64,000 nucleotides of DNA, taken from the NCBI RefSeq assembly GCF_006716425.1, contig NZ_VFOZ01000002.1:372001-436000 (forward strand), written 5' to 3'. Below are positions 48,682 through 57,903 of this stretch, in pieces. The DNA is from Actinoallomurus bryophytorum (GTDB lineage Bacteria; Actinomycetota; Actinomycetes; Streptosporangiales; Streptosporangiaceae). Positions within the stretch are counted from its first letter, which is position 1. The number at the start of each line of letters is the position of its first letter. Both the position numbers and the translations under genes were made by a program. The notes beneath the pieces were generated by a model. That model had not been told where the DNA came from, did no database searches, and saw only the letters and a program-made list of their open reading frames with translations.

Positions 48682-49254
48682 TCAGCCCTGGCCGGCGTGC
48701 ATGCCTTTCCAGAGCAGGTCGGTGAGGTTCTCCGTCTGGTTCTGCCAGTCTTCGCTGGGGCTGAGTTGCAGCAGGCCGCTCAGCGCGCGCAAGACGGTCC
48801 GAGGTTCCACGCCGGCGCGGACCGATCCGGCGCGGACATTGGCCTCGATCAGTGTGGAGACCGCGCCGACCATGGACTCGTACGCCTTGGCGAAGAGTTC
48901 CTCCTGGGAGGTCGTGGCGGTGCGGAGGGCGTCGGCCAGGCCTCGCTTGGTCATCATGTAGCGCGCCAGGTGGACGGTCCACAGGCGGAAGGCCTGTTCG
49001 GGGGTGTTCGCCTCGAGCAAGGTCGGCACGACGTCGACGATGTGCTCGACCTCGCGCCGGTAGACGGCCAGGATCAGCCCCTCCGGCGTGGAGAAGTGCC
49101 GGTACACGGTGCCGACACCCACCTCGGCCCGTTTCGCGATGGCGTTGAAGGAGAGCTCGCCCGACGTGGTCAGCGACTCCAGCGCCGCCGCGAGAATGCG
49201 CTCGTGATTGTGCCGTGTGTCGGCGCGCCGGGGATTGACCGCTCCCGTCGTCAT
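48682..49254 (-). CDS. TetR family repressor
   Basis: A 190-residue regulator. The N-terminal helix-turn-helix covers about 10-60 (ILAAALESL, SFNAIAKRAEVGVGTVYRHF). The C-terminal ligand domain matches the common actinomycete group with YRREVEHIVDVVPTLL and a late LSGLLQLSPSED. ATG 49254 follows GGGAGGGACGGC; an upstream ATG at 49449 gives a low-complexity extension. It is divergent from the molybdenum oxidoreductase operon, and two similar dyads in the 268-base gap are the likely operators. Confidence 0.88.
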   Translation of the reverse strand: MTTGAVNPRRADTRHNHERILAAALESLTTSGELSFNAIAKRAEVGVGTVYRHFSTPEGLILAVYRREVEHIVDVVPTLLEANTPEQAFRLWTVHLARYMMTKRGLADALRTATTSQEELFAKAYESMVGAVSTLIEANVRAGSVRAGVEPRTVLRALSGLLQLSPSEDWQNQTENLTDLLWKGMHAGQG

Positions 49255-49359
49255 CGCCGTCCCTCCCCTGACACGTCCGGCATTCGTCCGGCGAATGTAC
49301 TGCACCCTGCGGGCTCGGCCCGGTCGGCGGGGACGCGGTGTGAGCCCGTCGTTGCCAAG

Positions 49360-49373
49360 CGGATAAGAATCCG
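49360..49373. promoter_or_regulatory. weaker TetR operator copy
   Basis: CGGAT-AAGA-ATCCG has 5-base arms that match the core of the stronger dyad 20 bases to the right, so it may be a second binding site for the TetR protein. Confidence 0.45.
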
Positions 49374-49391
49374 ATAGCGTCGACAGCATAT

Positions 49392-49409
49392 ACCGGATAG
49401 ATATCCGGT
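49392..49409. promoter_or_regulatory. probable TetR operator
   Basis: ACCGGATA-GA-TATCCGGT has perfect 8-base arms and lies in the gap between the TetR gene and the oxidoreductase operon. Length and symmetry are typical of TetR family operators. Confidence 0.65.
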
Positions 49410-49522
49410 TCAGCTCGGTGACGAGCCCCTGACGTGGACGCCGCCGCATCTCAGCCGGTGATCACACTCACCGTCAGAGCGGCGGACCAACATCCAAGGG
49501 CGGTTCGCGGGAAAGAGATTTG

Positions 49523-49975
49523 GTGGATATCTCCCTCGAGATCAATGGCAGTACCGAACAGCTGAGTATCGATCCCGGCGTGACACTACTGGACGCCTTG
49601 CGCGAGCGCCTCGGGATCATCGGCCCGAAGAAGGGCTGCGATCGCGGTCAGTGCGGCGCCTGTACCGTGCACGTCGACGGCAGACCCGTGCTCTCGTGTC
49701 TCACCTTGGCCGCGACGGTGAGGGCGCCGGTGACGACGGTGGACGGACTCGCCTCGGAAGACGGGTTGCACCCCGTCCAGCAGGCGTTCGTCGACCAGGA
49801 CGCCCTGCAGTGCGGGTTCTGCACGTCCGGCCAGATCATGTCGGCGGTCGCGGCGGTCGAGCAGGACGTCGAGGACGTCCGGGAGTTCATGTCCGGCAAC
49901 ATCTGCCGCTGCTCGGCGTACCCGAACATCGTGGCCGCCATCGACCAGGCGAGGCGGGCCGATGCGACCGTTTGA
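49523..49975 (+). CDS. 2Fe-2S subunit of molybdenum aldehyde oxidoreductase (PaoA/YagT-like)
   Basis: A 150-residue subunit with both 2Fe-2S sites of the xanthine oxidase family: GCDRGQCGACTVHVDG plus the later SC (plant-ferredoxin-type site), and QCGFCTSGQIM with NICRCSAYPNI (second site). No Tat leader is present, unlike E. coli PaoA, so the enzyme is probably cytoplasmic. GTG 49523 has GAAAGAGA upstream; TTG 49520 is an alternative. It overlaps the FAD subunit gene by 14 bases. Confidence 0.88.
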   Translation: MDISLEINGSTEQLSIDPGVTLLDALRERLGIIGPKKGCDRGQCGACTVHVDGRPVLSCLTLAATVRAPVTTVDGLASEDGLHPVQQAFVDQDALQCGFCTSGQIMSAVAAVEQDVEDVREFMSGNICRCSAYPNIVAAIDQARRADATV

Positions 49976-50912
49976 GCTGACCGCGCCCGCGACCGTACAG
50001 GACGCCCTCGCCTCTCCTGGGACCTTCCTCGCCGGCGGCACCACGCTCGTCGACCTGATGAAGCTCAACGTCATGACACCGCGGCACGTCATGGACATCA
50101 ACGCGTTGCCGTTGCGGGGCATCGACACCAGTGACGGCCTGCGGATCGGGGCGCTGGAGCGGATGAGCGACGTCGCCCGGCATCCCGGGGTGTACCCGGC
50201 CATCTCCCGCGCGCTGCTGCTGAGCGCCTCCCAGCAGCTGCGCAACATGGCCAGCATCGGAGGCAACCTGCTTCAGCGCACCCGTTGCGGCTACTTCCGC
50301 GACGTCAACACGCCCTGCAACAAACGCGAGCCTGGCAGCGGCTGTTCGGCCCTCACCGGGTCCAACCGGACGCATGCCCTGCTCGGCACGAGCGACGCGT
50401 GCGTGGCGACGCACGCCAGTGACCTGGCCGTCGCCCTCGTCGCCCTGGACGCGGAGGTCCGGCTGGCCGACTCCTCCGGCTCCCGTACGGTCCGGCTCGC
50501 CGACTTCTACCGCCTGCCGGGCGACACGCCGGAGGTGGAGAACGACCTGCGGCCCGGGGAACTGATCACCGAGATCGTGGTTCCGCGGCTGGACTGGGCC
50601 GCGCGCTCCACCTACGTGAAGGTACGCGACCGGCAGTCGTACGAGTTCGCGCTCTGCTCCGCGGCGGTCGCCCTGGACATCCGGGACTCGCGCGTCGTCG
50701 ACGCACGGGTGGCCGTCGGCGGCGTGGCGACCATGCCGTGGCGGCTGGCCGCGGTCGAGGCGGCCCTGCGCGGCGCGCCCGCGACGGAGGCGGCCTTCGA
50801 GGACGCGGCGTCCGTCGCCACCGAGGGAGCCAGGCCGCTGTCCGGTAACGACTTCAAGATGTCACTGCTGAAGCGAACCGTCGTACGCGCACTGATCGAG
50901 GGGAGTCGCTGA
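49962..50912 (+). CDS. FAD subunit with extra iron-sulfur loop (PaoB/YagS-like)
   Basis: A 316-residue FAD-binding subunit of the xanthine dehydrogenase family. FAD motifs are FLAGGTTLVDLMK and MASIGGNLLQ. Residues about 105-145 contain TRCGYFRD, PCNKREPGSGCSA and SDACVATHASD. This cysteine pattern binds an additional 4Fe-4S cluster in PaoB (YagS) and 4-hydroxybenzoyl-CoA reductase-like enzymes. That supports a PaoABC aldehyde oxidoreductase rather than a simple xanthine dehydrogenase. Its stop overlaps the next ATG. Confidence 0.87.
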   Translation: MRPFELTAPATVQDALASPGTFLAGGTTLVDLMKLNVMTPRHVMDINALPLRGIDTSDGLRIGALERMSDVARHPGVYPAISRALLLSASQQLRNMASIGGNLLQRTRCGYFRDVNTPCNKREPGSGCSALTGSNRTHALLGTSDACVATHASDLAVALVALDAEVRLADSSGSRTVRLADFYRLPGDTPEVENDLRPGELITEIVVPRLDWAARSTYVKVRDRQSYEFALCSAAVALDIRDSRVVDARVAVGGVATMPWRLAAVEAALRGAPATEAAFEDAASVATEGARPLSGNDFKMSLLKRTVVRALIEGSR

Positions 50913-53077
50913 TGACCAGTCGGCTGGACGGCCCGCTGAAAGTCACCGGCCAGGCCAAGTACGGGGCGGACAACAACTTCCCCGGCATGGCGTACGGCTA
51001 CGTGCTGGTCAGCACGATCGCCCACGGCGAGATCCAGGGCATCGACGTGACGGCGGTCAGGAGCGCGCCGGGGGTGATCGACGTGTACTCGCCGTTCGAC
51101 CCGCCGGTCCTGCGAACGCCGAACACCCAGTTCGGTGAGACGTGGGTCCCCCTGCAGGACAAGGAGATCACGTACTACGGCCAGCCCATCGGCCTCGTCG
51201 TGGCGGAGACGTACGAGCAGGCCCGCGACGCGGCGATGACCGTCGAGGTCACCTACCACGAACGCCCGGCCCTGACCTCGCTGGAGGACGGCCTCGCGAC
51301 CGCCGAGGACGCACCGCCCGGATTCGACGGATCACCCCAGACCTTCGACATCCTCGCGCCCGGCGTCTCCTCGATCGAGGAAGCCCTGCGGGCCAGCCCG
51401 GTGATGGTCGAGGCCACGTACTCCACCGCGACCCAGAACCACGCCGCGATGGAGCCGCACTCGGCCGTCGCGGTGTGGGACTCGGGCGGCCTGACGGTCT
51501 ACAGCGGAAACCAGGGGGCCCACCTCCAGGCGGCGGAGCTGGCCCAGGCGCTGGACACCGATCCGTCCTCGGTGCGGTCGGTCAACCCGTTCGTGGGCGG
51601 GGCGTTCGGCGGCAAGGCCCGTACGTCCGCCGCCGCGTTCCTGGCAGCGGCGGCGGCGCGGACGCTCGACCGGCCGGTCAAGGTCGTACTCAGCCGGGAA
51701 CAGGTCTTCACGGCCACCGCGGGCCGCGCCGCGACCGTTCAGAAGGTGGCTCTCGGCGCGGCCGCGGACGGCTCGCTGGTCGCGATCCGCCACGACGCGT
51801 GGTCCAGTACGCCGATGGACCGGTCGTTCGTCGAACCGGCCGCGCACAGCACCAGGGAGTACTACGCCACCCAGAACCTGGCCATCAGCCAGAAGATGGT
51901 GCCGCTGCACCTCCCGCCGGTCACGTTCATGCGAGCACCGGGCGAGGCCACCGGATCGTTCGCGCTGGAGAGCGCGATGGACGAGCTGGCGGTCGCGCTG
52001 AACATGGACCCGATCGAGCTGCGCATGAAGAACGACTCGACCGCTCCGGTGGGCAAGGATCTGTCCTGGTCGGGCAAGCATCTCGACGAGTGCTTTCGCA
52101 TCGGCGCGGAGCGGTTCGGCTGGGCGGACCGCACACCCCATGGTCGCGCGGACGGCGACTGGCTCGTCGGCCTCGGTACGGCCAGCGCGATGTTCCCCGC
52201 TCTGCGCTTCCCGGCCTCGGTAAGGATCACCCTGCGGGACGACGACACGGCCGAGGTCGCGACCAGCGGCGCGGATCCGGGCACCGGCCTGCTGACCGTG
52301 CTCTCCCTGGTGGGGGCCGAGTCGCTGGACATCCCGCAGGACCGGATCACACCGCGGCTGGGCGACTCCGCCTTGCCGCCGGGCGGGATGTCCGGCGGTT
52401 CGACCGGCACCGCCAGCGCGGGCTCGGCGATCATGCTCGCCGCCTCGCAGGTGATCGACGATCTGGTGGCCCTGGCGTCGTCCCCGGGCGCGCCGTTCGA
52501 GGGCAGGGATGTCGCGTACGCCGACGGCCGCGTACAGGCGGACGGCCAGACGATGACCTTCGGCGAGCTCCTCCGCGCGGTGAACCGCCCGTCGGTCGAC
52601 GCGATCGGCTCGTCGGCCCCCGGCGAGGAGATGACGAAGCACTCGTTCAGCTCCTTCGGCGCCCAGTTCTGCGAGGTCCGGGTGCACAGGTTGACGCGCG
52701 AGGCCCGCGTCTCCCGCATGCTCAGCGTCTTCGACGCCGGCCGGATCATCAACGCCAAGACGGCTCGCAGCCAGATCATCGGCGGCATGATCTGGGGTGT
52801 GTCCGCCGCGCTGCACGAGGGCCTGGAGGTCGAGGAGAACGGCCGGTTCGCCAACGCCGACCTCGCGGGCTACCTGCTCCCGGTCAACGCGGACATCTCC
52901 GACGTCGACGTTCACTTCGTGGAGCACCCGGACACCCTGCACAACTCCGTCGGAGCCAGAGGCGTCGGCGAGATCGGCATGGTGGGCATGGCGGCGGCGG
53001 TCGCCAACGCCATCTACAACGCCACCGGCACCCGGGTCCGGCACATCCCCATCATGATCGAGGATCTCCTGGACTAG
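50912..53077 (+). CDS. molybdenum cofactor-binding subunit (PaoC/YagR-like)
   Basis: A 721-residue large subunit that binds molybdopterin. It shows GQAKYGADNNFPGMAYGYVL at the start, HAAMEPHSAVAVWD, VGGAFGGKARTS, MRAPGEATGSFALE and the C-terminal GARGVGEIGMV segment with the conserved catalytic glutamate. It should oxidise aldehydes or purine-like heterocycles to acids, with electrons passed to the 2Fe-2S and FAD subunits. It is the last gene of a three-gene overlapping operon; the usual XdhC/PaoD cofactor-insertion protein is not adjacent. The convergent tannase-like gene ends 18 bases away. Confidence 0.88.
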   Translation: MTSRLDGPLKVTGQAKYGADNNFPGMAYGYVLVSTIAHGEIQGIDVTAVRSAPGVIDVYSPFDPPVLRTPNTQFGETWVPLQDKEITYYGQPIGLVVAETYEQARDAAMTVEVTYHERPALTSLEDGLATAEDAPPGFDGSPQTFDILAPGVSSIEEALRASPVMVEATYSTATQNHAAMEPHSAVAVWDSGGLTVYSGNQGAHLQAAELAQALDTDPSSVRSVNPFVGGAFGGKARTSAAAFLAAAAARTLDRPVKVVLSREQVFTATAGRAATVQKVALGAAADGSLVAIRHDAWSSTPMDRSFVEPAAHSTREYYATQNLAISQKMVPLHLPPVTFMRAPGEATGSFALESAMDELAVALNMDPIELRMKNDSTAPVGKDLSWSGKHLDECFRIGAERFGWADRTPHGRADGDWLVGLGTASAMFPALRFPASVRITLRDDDTAEVATSGADPGTGLLTVLSLVGAESLDIPQDRITPRLGDSALPPGGMSGGSTGTASAGSAIMLAASQVIDDLVALASSPGAPFEGRDVAYADGRVQADGQTMTFGELLRAVNRPSVDAIGSSAPGEEMTKHSFSSFGAQFCEVRVHRLTREARVSRMLSVFDAGRIINAKTARSQIIGGMIWGVSAALHEGLEVEENGRFANADLAGYLLPVNADISDVDVHFVEHPDTLHNSVGARGVGEIGMVGMAAAVANAIYNATGTRVRHIPIMIEDLLD

Positions 53078-53095
53078 CGGGCAGGCCGCCCGGGC

Positions 53096-54868
53096 TCAGC
53101 TCGGCCGTCGCGCCAGGGTGCAGGACCAGCGGCCGTCGTGCCAGCCGCAGGTCTGCTCGTAGCCGGAGCGGAACGATCCGAGCCAGGAGATGTCGTCCTC
53201 GTAGCGCGTGGGCGGCGGTGCCGGCGCGAAGTTCGCCGCGTCGTCGGTGCTGCCGCTCCCGCCGTAGCGTGCGACGGTCGGATAGGGGTAGACCGGCCGG
53301 GTCCGAACGACGGTGTCGTCCTGGCGCTTCGTGGCGACGAGCCGGTCGGGTGCGACGCCGTTCTCGACCCAGGCGAGCGTGGGGGTGAGCGCGTCGATCG
53401 CGTCCGGTCCCTGACCGTCACCGCAGTGGGAGACGCCCGGCAGCATGAACAGGCGGGCGAACCGCTGTGTGGCGTCCGTCCCGCCCATGCGCTCGGTGAG
53501 GGCGTGGTAGTAGGCGATCGTCCCGTACGGCGAGATCGCCGGGTCGGCCCAGCCGTGCCAGAGGAGGAGCTTCCCGCCCGCGGCGCGGAAGGCCGTCAGG
53601 TCGGGGTCGGTCGCGTCGTAGATACCGGCCCGCCGGTAGATCTCGCGGAAGGTCGCCGAGTCGTAGCGCAGGTCGTGCAGCGTGGCCGACGGCCGGGCGG
53701 ACGGGTAGGCGAGGTACTTCAGCGCGTTCGTCGCGTTGCCCTCGGTCGCGGACGGGGCGCCGGCCGCGGTCGGGGTGACCCAGCGTTCCCAGTTCGCCTC
53801 CGAGCCCACGGGCTCACCCCCCGGGTACATCAGCCGGCCCTTCTCGTCGCGTGGCCCGGCGTACAGCTTGCGTACGGCACCGATCTGCGCGTCGGTGAGG
53901 CAGTTCGCGCTGTCGGTTCCCGCCGCGCAGCGCAGGCTCTTCGGATCGAACGCGCAGGCACGCGGGTCGTCGATCTGGCCGTCGGCCAGGCCGTCCTTCG
54001 CGTCGCACTCGCGCAGGACGGCGGCGTGCAGCGCGGGAAGCTTGGCGGCGGTCAGGATGGGCCGGCCCCGCGCGTCGGTGTTGGCCGTGGCGTGCCAGCC
54101 CGCGGACCACACGATGAGCGACGTGAGCGACGACGCCGGGGCGCCGGCGACGATGCCGTCGAAGTCATGCGGGTAGCGCTGCGCCTCGGTCAGCCCCTCG
54201 TGGCCGCCCTGGGAGCAGCCGTCGAAGTAGGAGTAACGCGGGCCCTGTCCGTAGTAGAGCGCGATGAGCCGCTTGGCGACGAGCGCGACGACGTGGTCGG
54301 ACCGGTAGCCGAAGTCGACCCGGAGCTGCGGGTCGGCGCCGAACGTGGCGTCGAAGCCGGAGACGCCGACGTGCCCCTCGTTGTCGGTGGCCAGGACGAA
54401 GTCGCCGCGGTTCAGCGGCACGCACCCGTCCGTCGCGTCGGCGTAGAAGTCGATGTTCCCGCAGAACGACGCGCACCCGATCTGCAGATACCGCTGCCGC
54501 CAGGTCTTGGTGGGGAGGAACACGTCGAACTGGATCTGCGGCGCCACGGTTCCCTTGACCTCGCAGGCCGCCGAGCCGTCCGGCGAGGTCGTCGCGGCCG
54601 CGGACCCGATGACCGCCGGAGCGCCGGGCGTACCCGACAGGTCCTGCCCGGCGAGGGCCGCGCAGTCGGTCCTCGGCAGCACCACGGGAGGGCCGGCGGA
54701 CGAACCGCGCGCCTCGGCGGACGCCCCGGCCACGGCCGTACGGGGCGCGGCCTGACCGCCGCCGGCCATCACGAGCACGGCGAGGACGGCGAGCACGACC
54801 GGTAGCGCCCGGACTCCAGCGATGCGGCCGGTGCGTCCCGGCGTCCGGCCCCGTACACGATCACGCAT
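53096..54868 (-). CDS. secreted tannase/feruloyl esterase family protein
   Basis: A 590-residue exported esterase. A signal peptide lies at about 18-42. The nucleophile sits in YFDGCSQGGHEGL, the acid in LWHGWADPAISPYG and the histidine in LPGVSHCGDGQGPDA. Cysteines flanking the serine (CSQGG) and the histidine (HCG) fit the characteristic disulfide that joins these residues in tannase-family enzymes. It probably cleaves plant phenolic esters, releasing acids such as ferulic or gallic acid. Next to the aldehyde oxidoreductase operon it suggests use of plant aromatics, though the two are on opposite strands. Confidence 0.85.
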   Translation of the reverse strand: MRDRVRGRTPGRTGRIAGVRALPVVLAVLAVLVMAGGGQAAPRTAVAGASAEARGSSAGPPVVLPRTDCAALAGQDLSGTPGAPAVIGSAAATTSPDGSAACEVKGTVAPQIQFDVFLPTKTWRQRYLQIGCASFCGNIDFYADATDGCVPLNRGDFVLATDNEGHVGVSGFDATFGADPQLRVDFGYRSDHVVALVAKRLIALYYGQGPRYSYFDGCSQGGHEGLTEAQRYPHDFDGIVAGAPASSLTSLIVWSAGWHATANTDARGRPILTAAKLPALHAAVLRECDAKDGLADGQIDDPRACAFDPKSLRCAAGTDSANCLTDAQIGAVRKLYAGPRDEKGRLMYPGGEPVGSEANWERWVTPTAAGAPSATEGNATNALKYLAYPSARPSATLHDLRYDSATFREIYRRAGIYDATDPDLTAFRAAGGKLLLWHGWADPAISPYGTIAYYHALTERMGGTDATQRFARLFMLPGVSHCGDGQGPDAIDALTPTLAWVENGVAPDRLVATKRQDDTVVRTRPVYPYPTVARYGGSGSTDDAANFAPAPPPTRYEDDISWLGSFRSGYEQTCGWHDGRWSCTLARRPS

Positions 54869-55030
54869 GCGTGTCCTCCCCGTTTCGCGACGTACGCGTG
54901 AACGCGGGATCCCGGCGACGCCTGCGACCTCACGACACGAGCACCCGGAAGCTAAATGCGCCGCGAGTACGTGTCAATACCGAACCGGGTGCCGGAGACT
55001 CGGCCACTGTGCGATCGAGATGGAGGCCGG

Positions 55031-57895
55031 TCAGTAGACCTCCATCTCATAGAGCGAGTAGCCCCACTGGCCGGACAGCTGCTGGCCCTGCATTCGGACA
55101 TAGCGAGCCGACCCGCTGACCGGGATCTTCTCGTTGCCGCCGGACGAGTTCGTCCGGGTGTACAGATCGTGCCAGCTGGCACCGTCGGTGGAGGCCTGGA
55201 GCTTGTACGCCTTGGCGAACGAGGCCTCCCAGTGAAGGTCGACCTCGGACAGGTCGTACGTGTTGCCGAGGTCCACCTGGATCCAGTTGTTCGGGTCCTG
55301 GTCGGCGCTCCAGCGGGTGCCCAGGTCACCGTCGAACGCCTTCGAGGCGACCTGGTCGCCGTTGGACGACGACGAGGCGGCCGCCGTCCTGCCGAGGGCC
55401 AGGTTGGACCGGGGCGCGCTGAACGTCAGGTTGACGGTGACCGCCTTGCCCTTGGTCAGCGGCAGCACGCGGGCGATGTTGCCCAGTGGCGAGTTCTGGA
55501 TCGTGACGTCACCGCTGGTGATCGACGAGATGCCGGCGCGCTGGATGAGCGTCAGGTTCTGGTCGATGCTCGAGGTGAGCGTCACCTTGGCGGTGTGCGC
55601 GTCCAGGTCCCAGGTGAGGTTGTCGATGGTGAACCGGCTCTTGCCGAGCAGGCCGGAGACGGCACCCTTCTTGAGCCCGGGGGGAAGTGCGGGCAGCAGT
55701 TCGAGGGTGCCCGGCTTGGTGGCGGCCAGCATCTCCATCATCACCGTGGGCACGCCGTTGGCCACGTCGGTGGCGAACACGTTGTGGTTGTTGTAGTGCG
55801 ACGTGCCCATGCCGGTGTAGTAGTAGTCCTCCTTGGCGAAGCGCAGCAGCTTCGCGTTCACCGAACCGGCGTCGCCCAGATCGGCCGCGATCAGCGCGCC
55901 GTGCAGCAGACCGTGGCCGGCGTTCTCGTAGTTGCCGGTGTCCTTCTTCTGCAGGAAGACCTTGGCCGCGTTGTACTGCGCGAGGTTGGTCTCCGGCGTG
56001 ATCTCCCGGTACGGCCAGACCGGCATCAGGCCACTGCTGTGCCGGTGCTGGTAGTTGTTCTTGTTTGCCAGGCCGGGCCAGGCCCACTCGGCGAGGGCAC
56101 CGTCGTTGTTGATGATGTACGGCGGCAGGTGATCCAGCCGGTCCTGCCAAACCGGGATCTTGTCCGCGTCGCGGCCGAGCGTCTTGCTCGTCTGAATCAA
56201 CGTCGACAGGGCGAACCGCGCACCGGAGATGTCGTACACCGAGTTGACGGCCAGTGGCACCCCGCCGGGCGGCGTGTTCTCCGGTGAGATCGAGCCGGCG
56301 AAGATGTAGTTGCCGTTGGCGTCCTTCTTCTTGAGGAAGTCCTCGTAGAAGTCGCCCATGTCGCGGATCAGCGGGTAGTACTTGTTCGCCAGGAACGTCG
56401 TGTCGCCGGAGATCTCGTAGTACTCCCAGAACGGGTACAGCAACCATGACTCCCCACCGGTGACGTACTGGTAGGGGTAGTCGAAGTTGATGTTCGAGAT
56501 CAGGCCTTCCTCATTGGGCGTGTTGCCACCGGTGAGCATGCCCCGCGTGCCGAGGAGTTTGCCGGCGTTGGTGCGGAAGTCTTTTTGCCACTGTTGGTTC
56601 AGGTAGAAGTAGCCGGCCATCGCCTCCGGCATGTTGCCGATGTTCCCACTGGAGATCTGCAGGTTGAGGTTGGCGTCCAGGTGGTAGTAGCCGTCCCATC
56701 CGACGTTGCTGTCGCCGGTCCAGTTGCCCAGCAGATCGGGTGCCGACGTCTCGTCACTCGAGGCCAGCAGGTGGTACCGGCCGGCGTAGAACATCCGCTC
56801 GTACAGCGCCGGGACCGGCACCGAGGACGCCTTCTGCTCGGCGAAGAGCTGCTCGGTGGACTTGGCGCGGTCGGTGGCGCTCGCGCCGAAGTCGATGGAC
56901 ACCCGGCCGAAGATCTCGCGGTGCTCAGCGGTGTGCCGGCTGAGCAGTGTCGCGTAGTCCGACGTGATGCCCGACAGCTTGGACTGCAGCGGCTGCTTGT
57001 TCCACTCGGTCTCGGCGGTGACCCCGCCGTTGTACGTGCCGTTGTAGCGCTGGGTCAGCGACAGCAGCGTCACATAGCTCGCGTTGGACACCGCGACGTT
57101 GGTGCCGTCCATGGTCTTGGTGCCGTCGGTGACGATCCGCGTGACGCCCTCGTAGCCGGCGTTGTAGCTGCCGTTCGGGTACTTGGCCCGCAGGTCGAGG
57201 AAGTTGACGTTCGACGTGTTCGTGTACGTGATGCCTTTGCTGGTGAGGTTCATGCCCGGGTCGATGGACAGCCCGAGCGTGACGTTCAGCTTCTGTCCCG
57301 ACGGCGCGGGCATGTACTGCACGGCGACGCCGTCGGTTCGGGAGACGAATGAGTCGCGCTTCCAGGTGCCCTTGTTGTCGGCCCAGTTCACCGACACCAC
57401 GCCGCTTGCATAGTCGGTGGAGCGGGAGTAGTTGGTGACCGTACCGGCGTCCGGCATCGTCATGGTCATCTTGAAGCCGGGGTGCTTGCTGCCTTCGCCG
57501 CCGCCCTGGTAGCCCTGCACGTCGGCGGCGAGCTGGTTGGCCTGCTGGTACTGCCCGGCGACCAGCTCGTTCTGGATCGTCTGCAGGTTGGCCGCGCTTA
57601 CCGTGTTGAACGTTCGGTGCGGGTGGGCCTCGGTCCGGGCCATGAAGAACCGCTTGTCGTTGAAGACGACCGTTTCGTTGCGAGGGTTGCCGAAGACGAT
57701 GATGCCCTGCTTGCCGTTGCCGGCCAGCAGGCCGTTGGCCCAGTCGGCGTAGGACTGCGGATAAGTGGTGGAGATGGCGGTGGTGGGTGAGCCGGCGGCC
57801 GCGGCGGCGGCGTGATCCGCCGCCGCGCCCGCGGGCTGGATCATCCAGGTCAGCAGGAGGACGGCGGCGACGCCGGCCAGCCTTCGAGGGAACAT
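55031..57895 (-). CDS. secreted GH95-type alpha-fucosidase with C-terminal discoidin domain
   Basis: A 954-residue exported enzyme. After a signal peptide (1-24), residues about 40-290 form the N-terminal beta-domain (NGLLAGNGKQGIIVFGN). The (alpha/alpha)6 catalytic domain follows with YHLDANLNLQISSGN (asparagine pair), SPENTPPGG (general acid position) and HRHSSGLMPVWPYRE. These match key positions of GH95 fucosidases. Residues 820-954 are an F5/8 type C (discoidin) carbohydrate-binding module. It starts eight bases after the upstream beta-helix gene's stop, in one operon. Substrate by family is an alpha-1,2-linked fucose or L-galactose residue. Confidence 0.83.
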   Translation of the reverse strand: MFPRRLAGVAAVLLLTWMIQPAGAAADHAAAAAAGSPTTAISTTYPQSYADWANGLLAGNGKQGIIVFGNPRNETVVFNDKRFFMARTEAHPHRTFNTVSAANLQTIQNELVAGQYQQANQLAADVQGYQGGGEGSKHPGFKMTMTMPDAGTVTNYSRSTDYASGVVSVNWADNKGTWKRDSFVSRTDGVAVQYMPAPSGQKLNVTLGLSIDPGMNLTSKGITYTNTSNVNFLDLRAKYPNGSYNAGYEGVTRIVTDGTKTMDGTNVAVSNASYVTLLSLTQRYNGTYNGGVTAETEWNKQPLQSKLSGITSDYATLLSRHTAEHREIFGRVSIDFGASATDRAKSTEQLFAEQKASSVPVPALYERMFYAGRYHLLASSDETSAPDLLGNWTGDSNVGWDGYYHLDANLNLQISSGNIGNMPEAMAGYFYLNQQWQKDFRTNAGKLLGTRGMLTGGNTPNEEGLISNINFDYPYQYVTGGESWLLYPFWEYYEISGDTTFLANKYYPLIRDMGDFYEDFLKKKDANGNYIFAGSISPENTPPGGVPLAVNSVYDISGARFALSTLIQTSKTLGRDADKIPVWQDRLDHLPPYIINNDGALAEWAWPGLANKNNYQHRHSSGLMPVWPYREITPETNLAQYNAAKVFLQKKDTGNYENAGHGLLHGALIAADLGDAGSVNAKLLRFAKEDYYYTGMGTSHYNNHNVFATDVANGVPTVMMEMLAATKPGTLELLPALPPGLKKGAVSGLLGKSRFTIDNLTWDLDAHTAKVTLTSSIDQNLTLIQRAGISSITSGDVTIQNSPLGNIARVLPLTKGKAVTVNLTFSAPRSNLALGRTAAASSSSNGDQVASKAFDGDLGTRWSADQDPNNWIQVDLGNTYDLSEVDLHWEASFAKAYKLQASTDGASWHDLYTRTNSSGGNEKIPVSGSARYVRMQGQQLSGQWGYSLYEMEVY

Positions 57896-57903
57896 GAGCG
57901 CTC

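Noticed and set aside
51142-53388. 748-codon plus-strand frame within the molybdenum subunit gene
   Set aside because: Out-of-frame shadow rich in Arg, Gly and Pro; the in-frame protein has all cofactor motifs.
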